DNA of 64,000 bases, taken from positions 124,001 to 188,000 of the forward strand of contig JAEZST010000015.1 in the NCBI GenBank assembly GCA_023443865.1, in the 5' to 3' direction. This document shows positions 1-6,551 of the stretch, in pieces. Positions within the stretch are counted from its first letter, which is position 1. Each line of letters begins with the position of its first letter. Below the pieces are notes generated by a model, which worked only from the letters and a program-made list of their open reading frames with translations, searched no databases and was not told the DNA's origin. This DNA comes from Spirochaetota bacterium. Its GTDB lineage: Bacteria; Spirochaetota; Spirochaetia; Treponematales; Treponemataceae. The translations under genes were made by a program, and so were the position numbers.

Positions 1-73
1 GGCCGTCGCTCCGGTTATTCCACCGGGACGAGGAATTTATCCTCTCAGGGAAAGGAACGCGCTCGTTCGCGCT

Positions 74-1282
74 TTAGTTTCCGGATTTGGGCTCGTTCGG
101 ACCCGATTCGCCCATGACGGCGTTGGCCGCCTCGGCCTCGTCGCTGAGCCGTTTGCGCTCCTGTTTCATTTCGTACATTTGCGCGTCCATCCTCTTGAGA
201 AACGCTTGTCCCGATTCGTCCCGATCGCGGCTGTAAATGGCGCTGCCAATACTTAGGGAAAGCCTATAAGGCCGGGTTTTTCCCCGGTTGAAGCGTTCAA
301 TTTCATCTTCGATACGCGATATAACCAAGGTAAGGGTACTGGGGTTCGCGGTTTCGAGAACGATAACGAATTCGTCGCCCGCGTAACGCGCGAGAAAGTC
401 GTCGCCGTGAATGCACGTTTTAAGGATGCTCGCCGTCATCTGGAGGGCTTGATCGCCCGTTGCGTGGCCATAGGCGTCGTTAAGGCGCTTGAACCCGTCC
501 AGATCGACGAAAATTCCCGAAAGCGCGGGTTCCCGATCGCTGAAAAGGGTTTGGCACTCGAGATACTCGTCGAGAAAGCGCCGGTTCCAGGCGCCGGTCA
601 AATAGTCCCGGTTTAACCGTTCGTTTTGGATATGGAGAAAAACGATCAGCATGGACAGGGAGGCCCCCGCCCATAAAAAAGGAAGTTCGGCGTTCAGTAA
701 TTGGACCGTGCCGCCGACGATGGTCGGGAGCGGAAAAACGAACAGGGGCCAAAAGTTTCTCCGCTCGACCCGCGATCGCGACTGAAAGGTCCTGAGAAGG
801 CCCGCTCCCAGGACGGCGTAGGAAAATATCGGGACATAGGCAAAGAGCGGGCCGCGGACAACTTTTAGGGCGGGACTGACGGAGAATATCCAACCGGTGA
901 ATACCGAAAGGACTACGGGAATCGAATAGGCGATCCATACCAAGGTAACGCGGCGCGCGAGCCGCCGGGTGCGGACGGTGTCCCCGAATACGTGTATATC
1001 GATAAAGGTAAAGTAACGCAGGTATAAGGCGCCCTCCAGCGAGTAATAGGCGGCGTTTACCGCATATCCGATCGCGGCGCCCCGGGGAGGGCTCGCGATG
1101 GCGATGAGGGACCGAATCGATTCGAGCGCGATCAGGATTCCGATAAGCGCCAGGAGGGAAAAGAAGAGGCGGGCGCTGAGGTAGACAAGGGCCTGCCGGC
1201 GAGAGCTGGCGGCGAGCAGGGTGCCGACGAGCATCAGCGTGAAGAGATTGAGCTCAAGGTTGAAGCCCAAGGCATGCGTCAT
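74..1282 (-). CDS. Membrane-bound GGDEF diguanylate cyclase
   Basis: 402 aa. The first about 215 residues hold several hydrophobic segments (MHYT/7TM-like, family not identified), followed by a GGDEF domain opening at DYLTGAWNRR and carrying the catalytic-site variant AGDEF near residue 301. Ala in the first position is tolerated in many active cyclases, so c-di-GMP synthesis is plausible. The C-terminal 30 residues are charged linker. No partner gene lies in the same operon. The start fits a promoter (TTGACA, 18 bp, TACGCT) whose -10 ends 6 nt before the ATG, implying a leaderless message. The membrane region presumably senses an unknown signal (inference). Confidence 0.85.
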   Translation of the reverse strand: MTHALGFNLELNLFTLMLVGTLLAASSRRQALVYLSARLFFSLLALIGILIALESIRSLIAIASPPRGAAIGYAVNAAYYSLEGALYLRYFTFIDIHVFGDTVRTRRLARRVTLVWIAYSIPVVLSVFTGWIFSVSPALKVVRGPLFAYVPIFSYAVLGAGLLRTFQSRSRVERRNFWPLFVFPLPTIVGGTVQLLNAELPFLWAGASLSMLIVFLHIQNERLNRDYLTGAWNRRFLDEYLECQTLFSDREPALSGIFVDLDGFKRLNDAYGHATGDQALQMTASILKTCIHGDDFLARYAGDEFVIVLETANPSTLTLVISRIEDEIERFNRGKTRPYRLSLSIGSAIYSRDRDESGQAFLKRMDAQMYEMKQERKRLSDEAEAANAVMGESGPNEPKSGN

Positions 1283-1288
1283 GGATTA

Positions 1289-1318
1289 AGCGTAGGCCAC
1301 GACCCATGCGCTTGTCAA
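1289..1318 (-). promoter_or_regulatory. Promoter of the membrane GGDEF gene
   Basis: On the minus strand, TTGACA (1313-1318), an 18-bp spacer and TACGCT (1289-1294). Only 6 nt separate the -10 from the ATG at 1282, so transcription would start at the start codon. No Shine-Dalgarno sequence is present. The -10 matches the consensus poorly. Confidence 0.45.
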
Positions 1319-1328
1319 AGGCGTCTTA

Positions 1329-2783
1329 CTATTTTCCCGCGAGGGGAACGAGCCCCACGAGCCCGCGAATTTCCTCGTCCGCGAAGCGGAGCCCCGCCCC
1401 GACGAAATAGTCGCGTTTCGGTCCCAACGCATCGGATACGCCGCCGGTAAGGTACACCCAATTCCAGGGCTTGTTGGACCACGGGTCGAAGAGCGGATAG
1501 AACGTGACGGTTCCCCGGAGGTTCGGCAGCGCGCCGCCCCCGAACGCGAAGGCTTCGCCAGAAAGGGAAAGCCAGCTCGCGGGGGTAAAATCGAGCCCGA
1601 AGCCGGGAGTGCTCTCGAGAAGGCCCCCGCGAAGGGTAAAGGCGCCGATTCGCCGCGCGAGCTCCGCGTCGACGGTAACCCCGTAATCCGTGGTGACGGT
1701 TTCCTCGCGCACCGTGCCCGAGGCGGTGGTGGTTTCGGTCACCGACCGGGCGCGGTTCCCGTCCGGGGCGTCGTTTACCCCGATCCGGTACCAGCGGTCG
1801 TTCGAGCGGGGTTCCAGCCGGAGCGAGGCCCCTCCCCGAAACGCGGAAGACAGCACGCCGTAGCGCCCCGCGGCGTTCACCTGGACGCCCAGGCCGTTCG
1901 CCTTCGACACGATGGAGCCCGCGTCGCGAACCACGCCGTCGGCGTTCGTCGCGAGCCGGTTCACGCTGTCCAGCGCCTCCTGCAGCTTGGTCGCGGCGAC
2001 GTTCGTTTCCTCGGCGGTTTTCAGGAGGCTGTCGTACAATTCGTCGTCGTAGAGGGTTTTCCCCAGGTTCCCCCGACCGCCGCGGATTTCCTCGGTAATG
2101 GCGCGTAGGTTCGCGATGGCCGCGGCGATGTCGGTCGCGGAGGAATTGATGTCGCCCTCCCGGCCGGCGAGAATCGCGTCCATGCGCTCGGTGATCGCCG
2201 CGGTGGACTCGAGGATGCGGGAAACCCGTTCCAGTTCCGCGTCGCTGCGCTCGTCCAGTTTTTTCGCGATGGAATTGAAGGTTTCCAGGGACACGGCGAG
2301 GAGTTTCATCTGGTTTTCCTGGAATTCCCTGATCATGTCCGAAACCTGCGCGCTCAGGTCTTGCGTGGAGCCCAGCAGGGCCGTCATGCTCGTCTCGCCC
2401 GCGGTGGGCCGTATGCGGTCGCCCGGCTTGAGAACCGCGCTTTGCGCCGTTCCCGGCGTGAGGGCGAGGATCGAGGTGCCGAGGATGGATGAGGACTTTC
2501 GCGCCACGGTGGCGTCGCCGCGAATTTCGACGTCCTTGAGAAAGGACACCGTCAGCAGGGCCTGGTCGCCGGTGAGGTCGATCGCGCGTATCTTTCCGAC
2601 GGGCACGCCGGCGAGGTATACCTTGGAGTTGGTGGAGAGCCCCGTCGCGTCGGCCATGACCACCTCGTAGTCCTTGGTGTTGAACCGGTTGAACCCGTCG
2701 GTGGACATGACGACGTAGCCCGTGCCCGCCACGCCGAGGGAAATGAAAAAGAGGCCCACTTTTACGTATCTCATTACGCTCAT
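1329..2783 (-). CDS. MCE/MlaD-family lipid transport protein with beta-rich C-terminus
   Basis: 484 aa, far longer than E. coli MlaD (about 180 aa). There is one N-terminal membrane anchor (about residues 7-27), then an MCE domain (about 37-115) of the kind that forms hexameric lipid-transfer rings, a long helical/coiled-coil stretch (about 130-300), and a C-terminal part (about 310-484) of alternating short strands with LRGGLLESTPGFGLDF and a terminal strand-like end. Such tails occur on MlaD-like proteins of other diderm phyla and look porin- or barrel-like (inference). Its start overlaps the end of the ATPase gene by 4 bp, so it is the third gene of an mlaE-mlaF-mlaD operon. It should bind lipid between the inner and outer membranes. 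Confidence 0.85.
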   Translation of the reverse strand: MSVMRYVKVGLFFISLGVAGTGYVVMSTDGFNRFNTKDYEVVMADATGLSTNSKVYLAGVPVGKIRAIDLTGDQALLTVSFLKDVEIRGDATVARKSSSILGTSILALTPGTAQSAVLKPGDRIRPTAGETSMTALLGSTQDLSAQVSDMIREFQENQMKLLAVSLETFNSIAKKLDERSDAELERVSRILESTAAITERMDAILAGREGDINSSATDIAAAIANLRAITEEIRGGRGNLGKTLYDDELYDSLLKTAEETNVAATKLQEALDSVNRLATNADGVVRDAGSIVSKANGLGVQVNAAGRYGVLSSAFRGGASLRLEPRSNDRWYRIGVNDAPDGNRARSVTETTTASGTVREETVTTDYGVTVDAELARRIGAFTLRGGLLESTPGFGLDFTPASWLSLSGEAFAFGGGALPNLRGTVTFYPLFDPWSNKPWNWVYLTGGVSDALGPKRDYFVGAGLRFADEEIRGLVGLVPLAGK

Positions 2784-3595
2784 ACGCTTAACTCGTTAAA
2801 CGAAATCCTGATGAAGTCATGAACCAGTTCGTGGTCGGATTTGGCCACTTCGGCCGGCGTTCCTTCGGCGACTATGGTTCCCCGATGCAAAAAGGCGAGC
2901 CGGTCCGAGATTCGGAAGGCCGCGGGAATATCGTGAGTGATGAGGATGCAGGTTACGCCGAGTTCCCGGTTCACGCGCACCACGAGATTGTTGATGGTTT
3001 CCGAGAGCACCGGGTCGAGCCCGGTGGTCGGTTCGTCGAAGAAAAGCACGTCGGGACGCATGACCAGCGAGCGGGCCACGCCCACGCGTTTTCTCATGCC
3101 GCCCGAAAGCTCGTCCGGCCGTTTGGCTTCTATGCCGGGCAGCTCGATCCAGTCGAGCATTTCCCTCACCCTGCGGGCAATTTCGCGGCGATCCTTGAGT
3201 TGCAGCACTTCCCTGAGGGGAAACGCGATGTTTTCGCCTACGGACATGGAATCGAAGAGCGCCGCGTTTTGGAAAGCATAACCGAATTTCTTCCTGATTT
3301 CCACCAGTTTGGCGTAGGGAAGGTCCGTCAGCTCCGTTTCGCGGTACCAGACCTTGCCCGAATCGGGACGAATCATTCCCATAATGCTCTTGAAAAGCAC
3401 GCTTTTTCCCGTTCCGCTTTGCCCGACGATGCCGAATACCGAGCCTTCGGGTATCTCCAGGTCGACGCCGATCAGGATATGCTGGTTCCCGAAGGACTTT
3501 TTCAGGTCCCGAACGCGGATAATGGGCCGTCGTTCGGCGGGCGTCGCTTCTGGCCGGATCGTCGCCTGGCCGTTCGGGGTTATCGGGGTTTCCAT
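2780..3595 (-). CDS. mlaF: ABC transporter ATPase, MlaF type
   Basis: 271 aa. Walker A is GQSGTGKS (about 58-65), the signature is LSGGMRKRVGVAR (the LSGGM form is typical of MlaF) and Walker B is VLFFDEPTTGLD; the H-loop lies in LITHD. A roughly 25-residue N-terminal extension precedes the ATPase fold. The gene sits between the MlaE permease (4-bp gap) and the MCE protein (4-bp overlap), so it powers this MCE lipid transporter at the cytoplasmic face. No MlaB (STAS) or MlaC gene is adjacent. Confidence 0.9.
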   Translation of the reverse strand: METPITPNGQATIRPEATPAERRPIIRVRDLKKSFGNQHILIGVDLEIPEGSVFGIVGQSGTGKSVLFKSIMGMIRPDSGKVWYRETELTDLPYAKLVEIRKKFGYAFQNAALFDSMSVGENIAFPLREVLQLKDRREIARRVREMLDWIELPGIEAKRPDELSGGMRKRVGVARSLVMRPDVLFFDEPTTGLDPVLSETINNLVVRVNRELGVTCILITHDIPAAFRISDRLAFLHRGTIVAEGTPAEVAKSDHELVHDFIRISFNELSV

Positions 3596-3599
3596 CGCG

Positions 3600-4367
3600 T
3601 CACCATTTGGCGAAGAGGGTCATCATGAGGGTGGCCAGGATATAATCCGCTATCAGAATGGAGACCGATGAAGAAACCACCGCCTTTGTCGCGCTATCGC
3701 CCACGCCCTTCGCGCCCTGTTTCGTGTTCATGCCGTAGTAACAGCAAATGGTCGCCACGATGATGCCCATGATCGCCGCCTTGATCAGGCCTATGACGAT
3801 GTCCTTCGGCTTCAGTACGTCGAACATATAGTCCACGTAGCTGGCGGAATCGATCCCGTAGAGAGTTGTCGAGATGACGAACGCGCCGATGACGCCCACG
3901 AGATTCGCGAGCATGGTGAGCGCGGGGAACGTGAGGATGCTCGCGAGCACGCGGGGCAGCACGAGATAATGCACCGGGTCGACCGACATGGATTCCAGCG
4001 CGTCTATCTGCTCGGTAACCCGCATGGTGCCGAGTTCGGCGGCCATGGCCGAGCCGTTTTTCGCGATAAGCATGAGGATAGTGATAATGGGCGCGAACTC
4101 GCGGCCGAGGGCGACCGAAACGGCGGCCCCGGTCCCGATTTCCGCCTGGAAGGGCTGGAGGAGCGAGACCATCTGCAGGGCGAAGATCATGCCGATTGCG
4201 AGGCCGGCAAGGAGGATGACCACGATGGAGTTCACGCCGAGATGCTCGATCTCCTCGAAGAAAAGGCCGACGCGGAACGGCCTTCGGGCGACGCTCTTGA
4301 TCACGTTCCCCACGAAGACGAAATAGCGGCCCACGTCCTCTATCTGCGCCTGCATACGTTTTAGCAT
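3600..4367 (-). CDS. mlaE: MlaE-family ABC permease
   Basis: 255 aa from the ATG at 4367. A longer reading from 4577 adds 70 residues of low-complexity, unrelated sequence and runs into the TetR gene. Membrane helices and the conserved MlaE core are clear: the ALGREFAPIITILMLIAKNGSA stretch and MRVTEQIDALESM. The start at 4367 is backed by a promoter TTGTAA, 17 bp, TACATT ending 6 nt before the ATG. It is the first gene of the three-gene lipid transport operon and forms the membrane channel for MlaF and the MCE protein. Confidence 0.88.
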   Translation of the reverse strand: MLKRMQAQIEDVGRYFVFVGNVIKSVARRPFRVGLFFEEIEHLGVNSIVVILLAGLAIGMIFALQMVSLLQPFQAEIGTGAAVSVALGREFAPIITILMLIAKNGSAMAAELGTMRVTEQIDALESMSVDPVHYLVLPRVLASILTFPALTMLANLVGVIGAFVISTTLYGIDSASYVDYMFDVLKPKDIVIGLIKAAIMGIIVATICCYYGMNTKQGAKGVGDSATKAVVSSSVSILIADYILATLMMTLFAKW

Positions 4368-4373
4368 ACATTG

Positions 4374-4402
4374 AATGTACCACGGCCGTCGGGCGGTTAC
4401 AA
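4374..4402 (-). promoter_or_regulatory. Promoter of the mlaEFD operon, leaderless
   Basis: On the minus strand, TTGTAA (4397-4402), a 17-bp spacer and TACATT (4374-4379). Then CAATGT and the ATG at 4367. There is no Shine-Dalgarno sequence before this ATG. Confidence 0.55.
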
Positions 4403-4468
4403 TATTGGCGCCGTTCTCGCGCCGAGCTCGCTCCGGGAGGTGACTTTCGCTTTCTGCGTTTCGCTGTA

Positions 4469-5110
4469 TTAAAAACGCGTTTCCATTATCCGCAAAAGGC
4501 TTTCCTCGAAGCGTTCCGGCGGAATCATGCGGGGATGCGCGACGATCAAAAGGGCGAGGCCGTGGACCTTCGCCCAAAAGCCCAGGAGAATCTCGTTTTC
4601 CTCGAGGTCCCGGTATTCCGTATCGCCTCGGACCGCGCTTGCGACGCTCCTGAAAAGCCCAAAACCCTCGTCGCGCTCAAGCTCTTCCGTTCCCCCGCCT
4701 TGGGCGTCGCCGGATTTGCCGGGAAAGAGCGATTCCATGAAGGGATTCGCCGAATTGATGAGGGAAAAGAGCGGGACGTATTCGGGATGGTCGCGGAAAA
4801 AGCGGACGTAGCCTAAGCCCAGGCGGGTAAGGGCGCGGCGATCCCGGCTGGCGTCGGGTTGGCCTTCCTCGGCGGTGCCCTTTACCGATTGGATCAGCGC
4901 GTTCTTGAAATTTTCGGAAACTTCCTGAAAAATCGCCAGAAACAGCTCTTCCTTCGAGGAAAAATGGCGGTACGCCGCGGTGTGGCTCACTCCCAGTTCT
5001 TGGGAAAGCTTTCGCAGGGAAAAAGCTGCTACCCCGTCGCGGTTGAGCATTTGTATCCCGCCCGCGATCAGTTCCGAGCGCAGGTTTCCGTGGTGATAGG
5101 TTTCGGTCAT
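4469..5110 (-). CDS. TetR/AcrR-family transcriptional regulator
   Basis: 213 aa from the ATG at 5110. The N-terminal helix-turn-helix is classic (LRKLSQELGVSHTAAYRHF, about residues 31-50), followed by a ligand-binding helical domain. The longer reading from 5236 starts upstream of the promoter and is rejected. The promoter -10 (TATATT) ends 6 nt from this ATG, so the transcript would be leaderless. Two 17-bp imperfect palindromes in the divergent region probably are its operators, so it should control itself and the divergent flavin reductase gene (inference). Confidence 0.87.
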   Translation of the reverse strand: MTETYHHGNLRSELIAGGIQMLNRDGVAAFSLRKLSQELGVSHTAAYRHFSSKEELFLAIFQEVSENFKNALIQSVKGTAEEGQPDASRDRRALTRLGLGYVRFFRDHPEYVPLFSLINSANPFMESLFPGKSGDAQGGGTEELERDEGFGLFRSVASAVRGDTEYRDLEENEILLGFWAKVHGLALLIVAHPRMIPPERFEESLLRIMETRF

Positions 5111-5116
5111 GGGAAA

Positions 5117-5145
5117 AATATACCAGAAGATGTTGACGCTGTAAA
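5117..5145 (-). promoter_or_regulatory. Promoter of the tetR gene
   Basis: On the minus strand, TTTACA (5140-5145), a 17-bp spacer and TATATT (5117-5122). The predicted first transcribed base is the A of the start codon at 5110. The -35 lies inside operator 1. Confidence 0.6.
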
Positions 5146-5147
5146 CA
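5131..5147. promoter_or_regulatory. TetR operator 1 (candidate)
   Basis: TGTTGACGCTGTAAACA is an imperfect palindrome of the form TGTTnAC-N3-GTnAACA. It overlaps the -35 boxes of both divergent promoters. A second copy starts 34 bp away, about three helical turns. Confidence 0.6.
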
Positions 5148-5161
5148 TTGGGTGGTATAGT
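5133..5161 (+). promoter_or_regulatory. Promoter toward the flavin reductase gene
   Basis: TTGACG (5133-5138), a 17-bp spacer and TATAGT (5156-5161). The predicted start, near 5168, falls inside operator 2. It interleaves with the tetR promoter. Confidence 0.6.
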
Positions 5162-5164
5162 CGA

Positions 5165-5181
5165 TGTTGCCACTGTAAACA
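5165..5181. promoter_or_regulatory. TetR operator 2 (candidate)
   Basis: TGTTGCCACTGTAAACA is the second, weaker half-symmetric copy; CTGTAAACATT is shared exactly with operator 1. It covers the predicted transcription start of the rightward gene. Confidence 0.55.
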
Positions 5182-5349
5182 TTAAAACCGGAGCGCGGCG
5201 GAGGAATCGACGTTTCGCCGATACGTAGAGAGCCACAGGGATCAGTCCGGCCTTTCCCGCGGCTCGGGGTGCCTCGTGTTGGGAGCGGGCCCCGACGGAT
5301 CACTCCCGGCGGGGGAAGCGATAGGTTGGTTCGAAAAGGAGACCGCGGT
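5182..5349 (+). other. Long untranslated leader or spacer before the flavin reductase
   Basis: About 170 bases between the operator region and the Shine-Dalgarno-led ATG at 5350. A reading frame could begin in frame at 5269, but it would encode Gly/Arg-rich sequence with no family resemblance. I see no clear terminator, riboswitch or second promoter here. Confidence 0.4.
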
Positions 5350-6057
5350 ATGAACGTGACGGCGATTAACGGGAGCCCCAAGGGGGCCTCATCCAATTCG
5401 GCGGAAATTATCTCCCAGCTGCGGGCGGAATGCGCCGCGCGTCGCCCCGAAGATCCCGAATGGAAGACGGTATCTTCCATTGGCGAAGCGAGAAAGAGCG
5501 GATCCGGCGTACGGGATCTCATGGAGGCGGACGCCGTCGTGGTGGCCTTCCCCCTGTACGTGGACGGCTTGCCCGCATCGCTTATGTCCTTGCTTACGGC
5601 CTTCGGCTCCGCCTTGGAGGCGGAAAGGGTAGCCGCGCGGGAGGATTCCCCGCGAAAGGGCTTTGGGAACGGGATCCGGGCGCGACGCCTGTATGGGGCG
5701 GCGAATTGCGGCTTTTTCGAGGGGGCGCAAAACGCCGTGGCCCTCGAGATGCTCGCGAATTTCGCGGCGGCTTACGGGCTTGAATGGTCGGGGGGCATCG
5801 GGATCGGGACCGGCGAGATGATCGCCCCAATGAAAGGCGTTCCGCCCCAAGCCGGAATCAGGAAACCCGTTGTCGGCGCGATACGCGCGCTCGCGGCGGC
5901 CATCGCGGACGCCAGGAGCCTTGGGGAGACGATACTCACCCAGCACGGGCTGCCGCGCTGGCTATTCAAGGTAATGGGCGAGGCGGGGTGGCGCAGGGGG
6001 ATACGGGACAGTGGCCTAAAGGCCCGGACGATCAACGCGAGGCCCCTGGACTCGTGA
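5350..6057 (+). CDS. Flavodoxin-like NAD(P)H:FMN reductase family protein
   Basis: 235 aa. The start at 5350 is chosen because AAGGAG lies 8 nt upstream and the protein opens with the flavodoxin-fold beta-strand and phosphate loop MNVTAINGSPKGASSNS. The central part has the AVVVAFPLYVDGLPASL strand-loop typical of NADPH-dependent FMN reductases and iron-sulfur flavoproteins. No cysteine cluster is seen, so it is probably a plain flavoprotein. It is transcribed divergently from a TetR regulator whose likely operators cover its promoter, suggesting an inducible quinone, nitro-compound or flavin reduction role. Substrate unknown. Confidence 0.78.
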   Translation: MNVTAINGSPKGASSNSAEIISQLRAECAARRPEDPEWKTVSSIGEARKSGSGVRDLMEADAVVVAFPLYVDGLPASLMSLLTAFGSALEAERVAAREDSPRKGFGNGIRARRLYGAANCGFFEGAQNAVALEMLANFAAAYGLEWSGGIGIGTGEMIAPMKGVPPQAGIRKPVVGAIRALAAAIADARSLGETILTQHGLPRWLFKVMGEAGWRRGIRDSGLKARTINARPLDS

Positions 6058-6073
6058 GGGGGCGGCGGGGCCC

Positions 6074-6475
6074 TCAGCCGCGGGAAACGCCGCAGGCCGA
6101 GGGGCTCGAAGCCTGCGGGTAACGTTCCGGATGCTCGATCCCGCTTTCCCGTTCCCAGCGCCAATTATAGACGGTGCCGAAGTCGTAAACCTCGGTATAC
6201 CCCAGGGCGATGAGCGTTTGGGCGGCGGAATAGGAGCGGCACCCGCTCATGCAATAGACGACGATGGGCGCGTTCTTGTCCGGAAGCTCGGCGGCGGCCC
6301 GATCCGCGAGGGCGAAATCGGGAATGAGCACGGCTCCGGGCAGGTGGGCCTCGGCGTATTCCTCGACGGTACGCACGTCCACGACGGTTACCCCGAAGCC
6401 TTTATCGCCGATCACGCGGCGGGCGGTATCCGCCGATATGCGGCGGTATGAGGGTTTTGCGGCGGTTTCGAACAT
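6074..6475 (-). CDS. Rhodanese-like sulfurtransferase
   Basis: 133 aa single rhodanese domain. The active-site loop is CMSGCR with the catalytic Cys at 75 and a second Cys at 79; VVDVRTVEEYAEAHLPGA is the standard first motif. No signal peptide is seen, so it should act in the cytoplasm, moving persulfide sulfur or serving sulfide/cyanide metabolism (family knowledge). It converges on the flavin reductase gene with a 16-bp gap. A TATTCT hexamer (6482-6487) lies 6 nt before the ATG but has no convincing -35. Confidence 0.85.
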   Translation of the reverse strand: MFETAAKPSYRRISADTARRVIGDKGFGVTVVDVRTVEEYAEAHLPGAVLIPDFALADRAAAELPDKNAPIVVYCMSGCRSYSAAQTLIALGYTEVYDFGTVYNWRWERESGIEHPERYPQASSPSACGVSRG

Positions 6476-6551
6476 GGCTTAAGAATACGCCCGGAGCGCC
6501 CGAGCGGTCTGTGATTTTGTTACGCGGGCCGGCATGGCCCCGCGCGGCGCG

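Noticed and set aside
2819..3628. Long open frames on the strand opposite known genes (for example here, and 9278-10666 and 57940-59172)
   Set aside because: They mirror well-supported genes, show low-complexity Arg/Gly/His composition and lack ribosome sites; typical of GC-rich DNA.
4368..4577. N-terminal extension of MlaE (70 residues)
   Set aside because: The extension is Arg/Pro-rich, unlike the family, overlaps the upstream tetR gene end and lies upstream of the promoter at 4374-4402.
6057..6075. Terminator between the flavin reductase and rhodanese genes
   Set aside because: A GAGGG/CCCTC stem exists but there is no T-tract on either strand.
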